Shown: positions 51,824 through 60,538 of the stretch, piece after piece
Layout of the letters: each line of letters begins with the position of its first letter
Numbering within the stretch: the first letter of the stretch is position 1
From: JANQRZ01 sp965215165
Lineage (GTDB): Bacteria; Bacteroidota; Rhodothermia; Rhodothermales; JANQRZ01
Direction: 5' to 3'
Length of the DNA: 64,000 bases
NCBI GenBank assembly: GCA_965215165.1
Contig: CBDCCX010000006.1
Coordinates: forward strand, 1,054,001-1,118,000
Position numbers and translations under genes: made by a program
Notes under the pieces: generated by a model
The model's input: only the letters and a program-made list of their open reading frames with translations
Databases searched by the model: none
What the model was told of the DNA's origin: nothing

Positions 51824-51875
51824 GATCCCGATTCGACCGCGAGGTATTTTCTCAGCTTCGCCCGACCCCCGACCT

Positions 51876-52592
51876 GTGCTCCGTCCTGACGCCCTGCCTA
51901 TCCGCCTCGTCCGGTCGCGCGCCGTGCTCGCGCCGGGTGCCGTGCGGCGGCTCTTCGGCGACGGCTATGCGCTCCGAGGCACCGAGCGAGTCTTCGTCGG
52001 CGCGGCCACGCGGCGCGAGGTATCGGTTCCGGTCGAGGCCGGCCCCGATTCCCGGCTCGTGCTCGACGCGCTCGACCGGGACACACTCGGCCAAAGCGCG
52101 CTCGGCAAAAACGCGAGGCTTCGGCTTCGCGGCCCGGCCGGCCGCCTCGACGCGCCGACGGTGGAGCCGGTAGCCCGCGCGCTGGCCCTGCCGGCAGGGC
52201 TGATCCGGGCGTGGGGGCTGGCGGTCGGACAGACCGTCGCGGTCCAGGCCGGAGCCGTCGCGTTCGGCGACGTGACCGTCGGGGAGGGCGAGGGCGTTGT
52301 CTACCTTGACCCGGCGGACGCGCTCGCCGCCGGCCTCGCCGAGGGCGACCCCGCGCGCTGGACCCCTCACCTCGACCTCGCGACGCCGCACCCGCGCCAC
52401 GCTGCCGTGGCCGATGGCTACCCGACCGGCCGGCTCGTCACCGAGACCGACGTGCGGCAGGCCCGGCTGCGCGGGCAGACGATCACCGTCCGCGAGGGGC
52501 AGATCGTCACGCCCGCCGCCCGCAGCCTCGGCCGCGACCTCGGCGTGTTCAGAAGCGGCTCGGACTCCCAACCGCCTCTCGGCGACGCCTGA
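51876..52592 (+). CDS. PduL-like protein lacking the zinc-binding histidines
   Basis: A 238-residue protein (GTG start) with the two-lobed layout of PduL phosphotransacylase. Lobe one is IRLVRSRAVLAPGAVRRLFG, with SVPVEA. The later ALALPAGLIRAWGLAVGQTV and DVTVGEGEGVVYLDPADALAAG, then LAEGD match the second lobe. However, the HxH positions that bind the two zinc ions in PduL (NRHVHL, ARHIHM and MHLDTDEA types) read RSRAVL, ARALAL and VYLDPADA. The ligands are lost, so it is probably not an active acyltransferase. A C-terminal segment from about 187 (LVTETDVRQARLRGQTITV, then IVTPAARSLGRDLGVF) repeats the module at the start of the RpiB-like protein. Confidence 0.75.
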   Translation: MLRPDALPIRLVRSRAVLAPGAVRRLFGDGYALRGTERVFVGAATRREVSVPVEAGPDSRLVLDALDRDTLGQSALGKNARLRLRGPAGRLDAPTVEPVARALALPAGLIRAWGLAVGQTVAVQAGAVAFGDVTVGEGEGVVYLDPADALAAGLAEGDPARWTPHLDLATPHPRHAAVADGYPTGRLVTETDVRQARLRGQTITVREGQIVTPAARSLGRDLGVFRSGSDSQPPLGDA

Positions 52593-52627
52593 CGTTCTAT
52601 CTTCCGCCGTCCCTTCTCCCCTCGCCC

Positions 52628-54385
52628 ATGCTACGCCTCCTCCTCGTTCTCCTGCTGCTTGCAGCCGTCCCGCTGCTATCGGCGGCCCCGGCTCAGGCGC
52701 AGGACCGCGCGCCGCTCGACCCCGGCGTCCGCCCGGTCACCCGGACCTTCGCCATCACGAACGCCCGCGTCGTGCCCGAGCCGGGCCGCGTGATTGACGG
52801 CGCGACGGTCGTCGTCCGCGACGGCCTGATCGAAGCGGTCGGGGAGCGCGTAGCGGTGCCGTTTGACGCCGAGGTGATCGCCGGCGACTCGCTCACGGTC
52901 TATGCCGGGTTCATCGACGGGCTCGGCCACGCAGGGATCGCCGAGCCGGAGGAGGACGAGGACGAGGAGCGGCCCCGCGATCCGGGCAACCCGCCGCGCG
53001 AGGCCGCCGGCATCACCCCGGACCGCGACGCGCGCACCCTCCTCGACCCGGACGACGGCTCGGTCGAGGCGTTGCGGAAGGTCGGGTTTACGGTAGCCCA
53101 CACGGTCCCGCGCGGCGGGATGCTGCCGGGGCAGGGCGCGCTGATCCTGCTCGCGGGCGATACGCCCGAGGCGATGGTGCTCCGGCCGGGCGCGCTCTTC
53201 GCGCAGCTCGACGGGGCCTCCGGGGTCTACCCCGCGACGCCGATGGCGGTGATGGCCGTCCTCCGCGAACGCTACCGAGACGCCGCGCGGCGACAGACCG
53301 GCGAGGCGCTCTACGCCGAGAATCCCGCCGGACTCGAACGCCCGAGCTACGACCCCGTGCTCGACGCCCTCACCCCATCGCTGCGCGGCGAGCAGCCCGT
53401 CTTCTTCGCCGTCGACGACGTGCTCGAGGGCCACCGGGCGCTGAAGATCGCCGACGAGCTCGGGTTGCGCCTCGTGCTCGGCGGGCTGCGCGAGAGCTCG
53501 ATGCTGACCGACAAGCTCCGCGCCGCCGAGGTCCCGGTCTTCGCCTCGCTCCACCTCCCCAAGCGCCCCGACGCCGACTCCACAGCCACCGACTCCACAG
53601 CCACCGACTCCACGGCCGCCGAGGTGAGGCCGGACCGCAGCCCCGCCGCGCCGGGCGGCACCCTCTTTCTCTCCGACCGCCGCACCCGGTCCTACGCGGA
53701 TGTGGCCGACGAGACGGCCACTCTGAACCGTCGGCGCGGCGAGGCCCTTGGGCTGTACGAGCGCAACGCCTCGACCTTGCGCGCGGCCGGCATCCCGTTC
53801 GGCTTCGCCACGCTCAACGCGAAGCCCACGGACATCCGGGCCGCCCTCCGCCGCATCGTCGAGGCCGGACTCTCAGAGGACGACGCCCTCGCCGCGCTGA
53901 CCACGACGCCCGCCACGCTCCTCGGGCTCGAGCGCAGCCTCGGGACCGTTGCGCCGGGCAAGATGGCGAACCTCGTCGTCACCGACGGGCCGTACTTCGA
54001 CGAGAAGGCCACGGTCCGCTTCGTGTTCGTCGGCGGCGAGCGGTTCGCGTTCGAGCAGGAGGAGGGCTTCGACGCCGAGGCCGAGGTGGCCGTCGCCGGG
54101 ACGTGGGACTACCGCGTCGCCACCGAGGGCGAGCCGATGACGGGCAGCTTCACGATCACCGACGAGGGCGGCACGCTCAGCGGCACGTCCGAAGCGCCCG
54201 GCACCGGGGTCCGCTCGCTAGACGACGTAGTGCTCGAAGGCAACCGCCTCTCGTTCCGCGTCACGAGCAACGCCTTCGGCACGATCCGCTTTTCCGGCCT
54301 CGTCACCGGCGACACGTACGAGGCCACGCTCACCGGCGCGAACATCCCGTCCCTCTCGCTCACCGCTACCCGCCGACCCGGCTGA
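52628..54385 (+). CDS. exported amidohydrolase-fold protein, metal site degenerate
   Basis: A 585-residue protein with a signal peptide and a TIM-barrel amidohydrolase domain: TFAITNARVVPEPGRVIDGA, VRDGLIEAVGE, then GFIDGLGHAGIAEPE where active members have DxHxH. The end of the barrel is LSEDDALAALTTTPATLLGL and LGTVAPGKMANLVVTDGPYF, the typical closing element. The NxDSA aspartate is also not evident. A Thr/Ala/Asp run (DSTATDSTATDSTAAE) interrupts the barrel. An extra beta domain of about 100 residues ends the protein. It is followed by a catalytically complete paralogue. Confidence 0.85.
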   Translation: MLRLLLVLLLLAAVPLLSAAPAQAQDRAPLDPGVRPVTRTFAITNARVVPEPGRVIDGATVVVRDGLIEAVGERVAVPFDAEVIAGDSLTVYAGFIDGLGHAGIAEPEEDEDEERPRDPGNPPREAAGITPDRDARTLLDPDDGSVEALRKVGFTVAHTVPRGGMLPGQGALILLAGDTPEAMVLRPGALFAQLDGASGVYPATPMAVMAVLRERYRDAARRQTGEALYAENPAGLERPSYDPVLDALTPSLRGEQPVFFAVDDVLEGHRALKIADELGLRLVLGGLRESSMLTDKLRAAEVPVFASLHLPKRPDADSTATDSTATDSTAAEVRPDRSPAAPGGTLFLSDRRTRSYADVADETATLNRRRGEALGLYERNASTLRAAGIPFGFATLNAKPTDIRAALRRIVEAGLSEDDALAALTTTPATLLGLERSLGTVAPGKMANLVVTDGPYFDEKATVRFVFVGGERFAFEQEEGFDAEAEVAVAGTWDYRVATEGEPMTGSFTITDEGGTLSGTSEAPGTGVRSLDDVVLEGNRLSFRVTSNAFGTIRFSGLVTGDTYEATLTGANIPSLSLTATRRPG

Positions 54386-54420
54386 TACCAGCTGATACCG
54401 GTTGCCCCCATCTTCTGCAC

Positions 54421-54445
54421 GGGCGTACGGGCCGTACGCCCCTAC
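54421..54445. repeat. palindromic intergenic repeat, copy 3
   Basis: GGGCGTACGG-G-CCGTACGCCC followed by CTAC, in the short gap between two amidohydrolase genes. Third member of the family seen at 40.1 and 51.8 kb. Confidence 0.7.
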
Positions 54446-54455
54446 CCACCGCCAC

Positions 54456-55829
54456 ATGCGCCCTCTCCTCTTCGTTCTCTTTCTTGCGTCCGCTCCCCTC
54501 GCCCAACCGACGGACGCCCCACTCGTGGGCGACCCACCCGTGGGTGACCTGCTGATCCGCGGCGCGACCGTGCTGACCGTCACCAACGGCACGCTGGCCG
54601 ACACCGACGTGCTCGTCCGCGACGGCAAAATCGCCGAGCTGGGTCCGGGCCTGAGCGCGCCGCTCGGGGTCCCCGTCGTGGACGGCAGCGGGCGCTACCT
54701 GATGCCGGGGATCATCGACGCGCACTCGCACCTCGGCATCTCGTCGGTCAACGAGGCCACCAACCCCGTCACCGCCGAGGTCTGGGTCGGCGACGTGCTC
54801 GACCCGCTCGACGTCGGGCTGTACCGGGCGCTGGCGGGCGGGGTCACGGCGACCCACGCGATGCACGGCTCGGCGAACGTCATCGGCGGGCAGAACGAGA
54901 CGCTCAAGCTCCGCTGGGGGCTGACCGACCCCGAGGCCTGGCGCTTCGAGGGCGCGCCGCGCACCATCAAGTTCGCCCTCGGCGAGAACCCGACGCGCGT
55001 CCACGGCCGCTACCGAGGCATCCGCCCCGCCACCCGGATGGGCGTCGAGATGACGATCCGCGACGCCTTCACCGAGGCCCGGCGCTACCGCGAGCGGCAG
55101 CGCGCCTACCAAGCGGCGCGCGACGAAGGCCGCCGGACGATGCCGCCGCGCTACGACCTCCGGCTCGAGACCCTGGCCGACATCTTGGACGGCGAGATCC
55201 TGGTCCATACCCACTCCTACCGGGCCGACGAAATCCTGATGCTGATGCAGGTGCTCGCGGACTTCGGCGTGGACCGGGTCACGTTCCAGCACGTCAACGA
55301 GGGCTTCAAGATCGCTCCCGAGCTGGCCGCCTTCGGGGCCGGGGCCTCCGTCTTCTCGGACTGGTACGCCTACAAGTTCGAGGTCTACTACTCGACCGCC
55401 TACAACGCCGCGATCCTGACCCGCAACGGCGTCCGCACGAGCATCAACTCCGACTCCGCCGAGCTGATCCGGCACCTCTACCACGAGGCCGCCAAGGCCC
55501 AGAAGTACGGCGGCCTCACGGACGACGAGGCCCTCGCGCTCATCACCATCAACCCCGCCTGGCAGCTCGGCATCGACGACCGCGTCGGCTCCATCGAGGC
55601 CGGCAAGGACGCCGACCTCGCGCTCTTCGACGGGCACCCGCTCTCGGTCTACGCCGTCCCGCAGCTCACCATCGTCGACGGCGTGGTCCGCTTCGACCGC
55701 GAGCAGGACCGCGACGACGTGCGCGTCTTCGTCGACCCCGACGACCCCGTGGGCGAGACGACGCTCGCGTCCGAGCACGACGAGGCCTGCCTCCGGGACG
55801 TCGCCGAGCAGAGTGCGTGGTGGCGGTAA
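54456..55829 (+). CDS. exported amidohydrolase with intact metal motif
   Basis: A 457-residue protein, start ATG 54456 (MRPLLFVLFLASAPLAQ). The amidohydrolase barrel keeps DAHSHLG (H90, H92), VHTHSY and QHVNEG on later strands, and the catalytic aspartate in INSDSAEL. The end element is RVGSIEAGKDADLALFDGHP. It is closest to imidazolonepropionase- or cyclic-imide-like amidohydrolases. Its two neighbours (upstream and downstream) lack the motif, so this is the probable catalytic member of an exported set. The substrate is unknown. Confidence 0.88.
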   Translation: MRPLLFVLFLASAPLAQPTDAPLVGDPPVGDLLIRGATVLTVTNGTLADTDVLVRDGKIAELGPGLSAPLGVPVVDGSGRYLMPGIIDAHSHLGISSVNEATNPVTAEVWVGDVLDPLDVGLYRALAGGVTATHAMHGSANVIGGQNETLKLRWGLTDPEAWRFEGAPRTIKFALGENPTRVHGRYRGIRPATRMGVEMTIRDAFTEARRYRERQRAYQAARDEGRRTMPPRYDLRLETLADILDGEILVHTHSYRADEILMLMQVLADFGVDRVTFQHVNEGFKIAPELAAFGAGASVFSDWYAYKFEVYYSTAYNAAILTRNGVRTSINSDSAELIRHLYHEAAKAQKYGGLTDDEALALITINPAWQLGIDDRVGSIEAGKDADLALFDGHPLSVYAVPQLTIVDGVVRFDREQDRDDVRVFVDPDDPVGETTLASEHDEACLRDVAEQSAWWR

Positions 55830-55926
55830 CGAGTTTCTGGTTTCTCGTTTTTCGTTTCTGGTTGGTCATGGCGGACCGGCGGTAGTGTCTTACAGAGTGC
55901 TCCTCCACTCACCAACAGAGCCTACG

Positions 55927-56319
55927 ATGGCAACCCTTACCTCCTTCGAAGAATCGGAAAGTTGGAAGACGGCCTGCATGCTGACGCGGGAGATCTACGC
56001 TATCTCGCGGCGCGGAGGCTTTGAGCGTGACTTCGCCCTCCGCGATCAGATACGGCGGGCGAGCATTTCGGTGATGTCGAACATCGCCGAAGGGTTCGAG
56101 CGGGGCGGAAGCAACGAGTTCATCAACTTCCTCTCCATCGCCCACGGTTCTGCGGGCGAGGGTCGCGCTCAGCTCTACGTCGCACTCGATCAGCAACACG
56201 TTGACCAGGGGGCATTTACTGACCTCGCTCAGTAGACCGCTGAGATCACCCGGACCACCAGCGGACTCATGAACTACCTCAAACGGGCAGGCCAGCGCGG
56301 CCTCAAATACAAACCCTAA
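55927..56319 (+). pseudogene. four-helix-bundle (23S rRNA-associated, S23-type) protein with internal TAG
   Basis: ATG at 55927 begins ATLTSFEESESWKTACMLTR, then FALRDQIRRASISVMSNIAE, GFERGGSNEFINFLSIAHGS and AGEGRAQLYVALDQQ, typical of the four-helix S23 family (often encoded in 23S intervening sequences, and also free-standing). A TAG at 56233-56235 stops it at 102 residues. The same frame continues TAEITRTTSGLMNYLKRAGQ to the TAA at 56317-56319, completing helix four. Homologues are about this full length. It is between two amidohydrolase genes, not in an rRNA gene. Confidence 0.75.
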
Positions 56320-56354
56320 CCATAAACCAGAAACTCAAAACCAGAAACCCGGCT

Positions 56355-57671
56355 ATGCCGTTCCTCCTCGCGCTCACGCTCCTGCTCACCGCCCTTGTCC
56401 GCCCCGGAGCGCCCGATCCCGACGAGGGCCGGCGCGGCACCTTCGCCATCACGAACGCCCGCATCGAGACCGTCACGAACGGCACCGTCGAGCGCGGCAC
56501 GGTCGTGATCCGCGACGGGCTCATCGAGGCCGTGGGCGCGGACGTGCAGGCTCCCGCCGATGCCGAGGTGATCGACGGGACCGGGCTGACGGTGTATCCG
56601 GGGATGATCGACGGCGGGACGCGGCTCGGGCTCCAGGAGATCGGCTCGCTCTCGGAGACGCGGGACTACGCCGAGATCGGCGAGGTGACGCCGCAGATGC
56701 AGGCGCTGACGGCCGTCAATCCGTCCTCGACGCTCATCCCGATCACGCGCCTGAGCGGGGTGACGACCGTTCTCACGGTGCCGGATGGCGGGATGATGCC
56801 GGGCACGGCGGCCCTGCTCAGCCTGCAAGGCTACACGCCCGAGCAGCTCGACGCCGGGTTCCGGGGCGTCGTGCTCAGCTTCCCCTCGTCGGCGCGGCGA
56901 AACCAGTGGGACCAGCGCGAGGCGGAGGAGATCGAGAAGCAGGCGGCCGAGGCGATGAAGAGGCTCGACGAGACCTGGGCGCAGGCGCTGCTCTGGGCAC
57001 GGATCGACTCCGCTTATCAGGTCGCGCCCGAGCCTCGCCCGACCCCGGAGTACGTCCCCGAGATGGAGGCCCTCGCGGCCGTCGTGCGCCGCGAGGTGCC
57101 GTTCCTGATCGAGGTCAACGCGGCGAAGGACATCACGAAGGCCATCGAGTGGGTGCAGAAGAACAACGTGCGCGCCGTCCTCACCGGCGTCGCCGAGGGC
57201 TGGCGCGTGGCCGACCAGATCGCCGACGCGGGTCTCGCGGTCATCGCCGGCCCCGTGCTCGCGCTCCCGACGCGGGCCTCCGACCGCTACGACCGCGCCT
57301 ACGCCAATCCGGGCCTGATGCACGCCGCCGGCGTCCAGGTCGCCCTCCAGACGACCGAGGTCGAGAACGTCCGCAACCTCCCCTACCACGCCGCCTTCGC
57401 CGCCGCCTACGGAGAACCCGTCGGGTTCGGCCGCGCCGCCGCGCTCGAGGCCGTCACCATCGTCCCGGCCCGCCTCTTCGGCGTCGCCGACCGGCTCGGG
57501 TCGGTCGAGGCCGGCAAGGCGGCCACCCTCTTCCTCGCCGACGGCGACCCGTTCGAGACCCGGACCCAGATCCGCCACCTGTTCATCGACGGCTACCTGA
57601 TGCCGATGACCTCGCGGCAGACGGAGCTGTACGACGAGTACCTCGACCGCCTGCCGGGACTGACGAAGTAG
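56355..57671 (+). CDS. exported amidohydrolase-fold protein, metal site degenerate
   Basis: A 438-residue protein with a signal peptide and barrel: TFAITNARIETVTNGTVERG, VVIRDGLIEAVGADV, then GMIDGGTRLGLQEIG where active members have DxHxH. The other metal-binding strands read IEVNAAKDI and VLTGVAEGW, without histidine. The closing element is LFGVADRLGSVEAGKAATLF. The two degenerate members (52628 and this) resemble each other in the opening (TFAITNARI) more than they resemble the intact one. They may be non-catalytic partners. Confidence 0.87.
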   Translation: MPFLLALTLLLTALVRPGAPDPDEGRRGTFAITNARIETVTNGTVERGTVVIRDGLIEAVGADVQAPADAEVIDGTGLTVYPGMIDGGTRLGLQEIGSLSETRDYAEIGEVTPQMQALTAVNPSSTLIPITRLSGVTTVLTVPDGGMMPGTAALLSLQGYTPEQLDAGFRGVVLSFPSSARRNQWDQREAEEIEKQAAEAMKRLDETWAQALLWARIDSAYQVAPEPRPTPEYVPEMEALAAVVRREVPFLIEVNAAKDITKAIEWVQKNNVRAVLTGVAEGWRVADQIADAGLAVIAGPVLALPTRASDRYDRAYANPGLMHAAGVQVALQTTEVENVRNLPYHAAFAAAYGEPVGFGRAAALEAVTIVPARLFGVADRLGSVEAGKAATLFLADGDPFETRTQIRHLFIDGYLMPMTSRQTELYDEYLDRLPGLTK

Positions 57672-57690
57672 CTCGCCCCTCCCACAAAAG

Positions 57691-57729
57691 CGGCCCGCCG
57701 GCTGCCCATCGCTGGGAGCCGGCGGGCCG
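57691..57729 (-). terminator. bidirectional terminator between convergent genes
   Basis: CGGCCCGCCGGCT and AGCCGGCGGGCCG form a perfect 13-bp stem with a 13-nt loop. On the minus strand it is followed by CTTTTGTG, so it best serves the T9SS gene ending at 57768, but it may end the amidohydrolase transcript too. Confidence 0.65.
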
Positions 57730-57767
57730 GGGAGCCGGGGCTGGGAAGGGGGCCGCCCCGGCTCGGG

Positions 57768-60233
57768 TCAGTGGACGACCGTCATCCGCCGGGTGAGGGA
57801 CTGGTCCGGCGTGGCGAGGCGGTAGACGTAGGTCCCGCTCGCCAGGCTGCGGGCGTCGAGCGCGAAGCGGTGCGTGCCCGCCTCGTACGCCCCGTCGGCC
57901 AAGACGCTGACGCGCTGGCCGAGGAGGTTGTAGACCTCGAGCCGCACCTCGGCCGCCTCGGGCAGGGCGACCTCGACGGTCGTGGACGCGCCGAACGGGT
58001 TTGGGTAGTTCTGGGCGAGCGCGAGCGTGGCCGGCACCCCGCTGTCCTTCGACGCCGCCAGCGGCGCGTCGCCGGACACGGGATCGCTGGACTCTGCATC
58101 GCCGGACACAGCGTCGCGGGCGAGGGCCTCGCCCGGAGCCTGACGGGCGACGCTGCGGGGGCTCTCGTCCGGCCCGACGCCGACCGGCTGCAGCGACGGG
58201 TCGAGCGTGAGCAGGAGCTTGTCGAGCTGGGCCCCGTCTTCGCGCATCCAGACGTTGAGCGTGTGGCGGCCCGGCTCGGTCACCTCGACGGTGATCGGCT
58301 GCGCGCCGAGGAGCATGCGGGCGGACCAGGTCCACCCGGCCGCAGCCTCAACGGCGAGACCGCCGTGCGGGCTGACGCGCTCCCCGTCGAACCCGACGTG
58401 GACCGAGTTGTCGCCCTCGGAGTCGCCCGCGGCACGCGCCCAGACGGTGTAGGTGCCGGGCGTGGCGAAGACGAGGGTGTAGTCGAGCCGCGGGCCGAAC
58501 GTCGTGTGCCGGGCGCTCGCGCCGGTGTTGGGCAGGCCCTGCATCGCCGAGGCGCTGCTCCCGTCCTGCTCGCCGATGGCCTCCCAGGCGAAGGCCTCGC
58601 CGCCGTGGCGGCCGGCCCCGGTGCCGGTGAAGTGCTCGGCTTCGACGACGACGAGACCGCCGGCCTCGAGGAACGCCGCGCCGCCGGCGTAGTCCGTGTC
58701 GAGGTCCGGGTCGATGACGGCCGCGTTGCACGCCGAGGCCGCGATCAGGCCGAAGCGCCCCCTCCGGTTCGGGTCGATCTTGTCGAACTGGAAGTCGGCG
58801 CGCGGGCTGCCGGCGGCGAACGTGTTCTGCGTGACGACGACGTTCGAGATCGGGATGAGCGTGAGGCTCTGCAGCCCGTCCGGGTGCTCGGCGTAGCCGA
58901 CCGCGATGTCGCCCTGCCCGTCGATCTGGACGACCGGCGGCCGCTCGTCGGGCGAGCCGTCGCCGTCGCTCGGGCACTGGGTCTGCATGCAGAGGTCGGT
59001 GGCGACGACGCGCACCGTGGCGTTCTGGGTCAGGCTGACGATGCGGTAGCGGAAGGTCGCCGTCATCGCGCCCGGCTCGAAGTCGGTCGCGACCAGCTCC
59101 AGGTTCTGCGGCCCGCCGTCCGGGTTCGCAATGTCGATCTCCACCGACTCGATCCCCGTGTCGTCGGTCACCGTGACCAGGACGTGGCGGGGGTTCTCGA
59201 AGGAGTAGGACACCTCGGGCGGCCCCTGGTCGAGCTCGCAGACGCCCTGCGGCTCTTCGCAGAAGACGAGCCCGGCGAGCGCGCCGCTGCTCGAGAAGGC
59301 GACCTCGAGGCGGCGTACGCCTGCCGCGCCGACGGCGACGCTCTGGTAGCTGTTGTTGCCGGACGCCTCCGCGTTCACCTCCGCGATCAGCGTCCCGCCG
59401 GCATCGTAGGCGCGGACGATGGCCCCCTCGTCGCTGTCGATGTCGAGCAGGTCGGCGGCCTGCACCGAGACCTCGTCGTCGAAGTCGAAGACGATGGTCC
59501 CGCCGCCGGCATTGTCGTCGGGGTCGGACTCGTCGCCGTCCTCGGAGATGATGAGGACGTTGCCGAGCGCGAACGTGTTGCCGAAGCCGGAGCCGGGCGT
59601 GCGGAGGTCGGTGTCGCCGCCGGTCGGGTTGGCGGTGTCGAAGACGAGGAGCTTGCGGCCGCTCGCCTCGGAGAGCGTCACGCCGAAGCCGGCATACTCG
59701 TCGTCGATGACGGTGCCGAGGCCGAGCGCGTTTCCGTCGGCGTCGGTCTCGAAGTTGACGTTCGCGCACGCGGCGGTGACGTCACAAGGCGTGCCCTCGT
59801 TCGTCACATCCGCGCCGATCAGGATGCCGCCCCCGTGGGCGCTGGACGTGAGCGGGGCGAGGACGGGGCCGAGGTAGAGGTCGGACTGGTAGCCGCAGGA
59901 CTCCGGCGCGTCGAGCGTGAGGGAATAGGTGCCGGGTCCGTAGACGTCGGTCACGTTGCCGACGAGGACCTGCTCCTCGAACGGCTGGACGTTGCCGCTC
60001 GGCAGCGCGTAGAGGCTGAAGCTGACGGTGACGGGGCAGGTGCCCTCCGGGACGACGAGGGTCGCCGCGTTCGCGATGACGGACGAGCCTTGCTGGAGGC
60101 TCGCCTGCGTCGCCGGCTGGCAGGTGACGCTGCCGGCGGCCATCGCGGGCGTGGCGAGCAGGAGGACCACCGCGCAGGCCCACAGGGCGCGCAGCAGAGC
60201 TGAGTGAAGGAGGGGGGTAGGGTGAGCGAGCAT
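57768..60233 (-). CDS. large secreted protein with carbohydrate-binding-like domain and T9SS tail
   Basis: An 821-residue protein (ATG 60233; signal ending AMAAG). Beta-rich repeats fill the first 550 residues, with several DFD-type and acidic loops (for example ISEDGDESDPDDNAGG and VFDFDDEVSV). They are followed by a jelly-roll domain beginning GGLVVVEAEHFTG, with TYTVWARAAGDSEGDNSVHV and the final LDKLLLTLDP, typical of CBM6/35-like modules. The T9SS tail starts near 730 (ALAQNYPNPFGASTTV, then LEVYNLLGQRVSVL). Probably a surface or secreted polysaccharide-binding protein; no catalytic domain is seen. Confidence 0.87.
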   Translation of the reverse strand: MLAHPTPLLHSALLRALWACAVVLLLATPAMAAGSVTCQPATQASLQQGSSVIANAATLVVPEGTCPVTVSFSLYALPSGNVQPFEEQVLVGNVTDVYGPGTYSLTLDAPESCGYQSDLYLGPVLAPLTSSAHGGGILIGADVTNEGTPCDVTAACANVNFETDADGNALGLGTVIDDEYAGFGVTLSEASGRKLLVFDTANPTGGDTDLRTPGSGFGNTFALGNVLIISEDGDESDPDDNAGGGTIVFDFDDEVSVQAADLLDIDSDEGAIVRAYDAGGTLIAEVNAEASGNNSYQSVAVGAAGVRRLEVAFSSSGALAGLVFCEEPQGVCELDQGPPEVSYSFENPRHVLVTVTDDTGIESVEIDIANPDGGPQNLELVATDFEPGAMTATFRYRIVSLTQNATVRVVATDLCMQTQCPSDGDGSPDERPPVVQIDGQGDIAVGYAEHPDGLQSLTLIPISNVVVTQNTFAAGSPRADFQFDKIDPNRRGRFGLIAASACNAAVIDPDLDTDYAGGAAFLEAGGLVVVEAEHFTGTGAGRHGGEAFAWEAIGEQDGSSASAMQGLPNTGASARHTTFGPRLDYTLVFATPGTYTVWARAAGDSEGDNSVHVGFDGERVSPHGGLAVEAAAGWTWSARMLLGAQPITVEVTEPGRHTLNVWMREDGAQLDKLLLTLDPSLQPVGVGPDESPRSVARQAPGEALARDAVSGDAESSDPVSGDAPLAASKDSGVPATLALAQNYPNPFGASTTVEVALPEAAEVRLEVYNLLGQRVSVLADGAYEAGTHRFALDARSLASGTYVYRLATPDQSLTRRMTVVH

Positions 60234-60538
60234 AGTGCGCGGAGGATGGAGGAGAAGATGTCGGAGAGCCACGAGGTTTGCGGCCTTGAAGGATGAACCT
60301 GCACCAGGCTGCACCAAGAGCACGCCAACGGCTTTCACCTTTGCGATTTGTCCTCGTACCTGTCCGCTGCCAAGCTGTAGCCGTCCGGACACAGTCCCTG
60401 TCTCAGCCAGCCCTGCGGCACCGGAGAGCGAGCGGTCCTACCCGAGACGAGAGGCTCTGAGGGAGACTAAGGTGAGCGTGGCAAACATGTTGCTCTACCC
60501 GGCGTACCGCTGCCTCCTCTCGCCTTTGCCTGCCCGCC
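60234..60538. other. 305-bp intergenic region between divergent genes
   Basis: No gene, no clear promoter, and no repeat longer than a few bases beyond a short CTGCACCA duplication near 60300. It must contain the start sites for the T9SS protein and the beta-helix protein. Confidence 0.4.
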
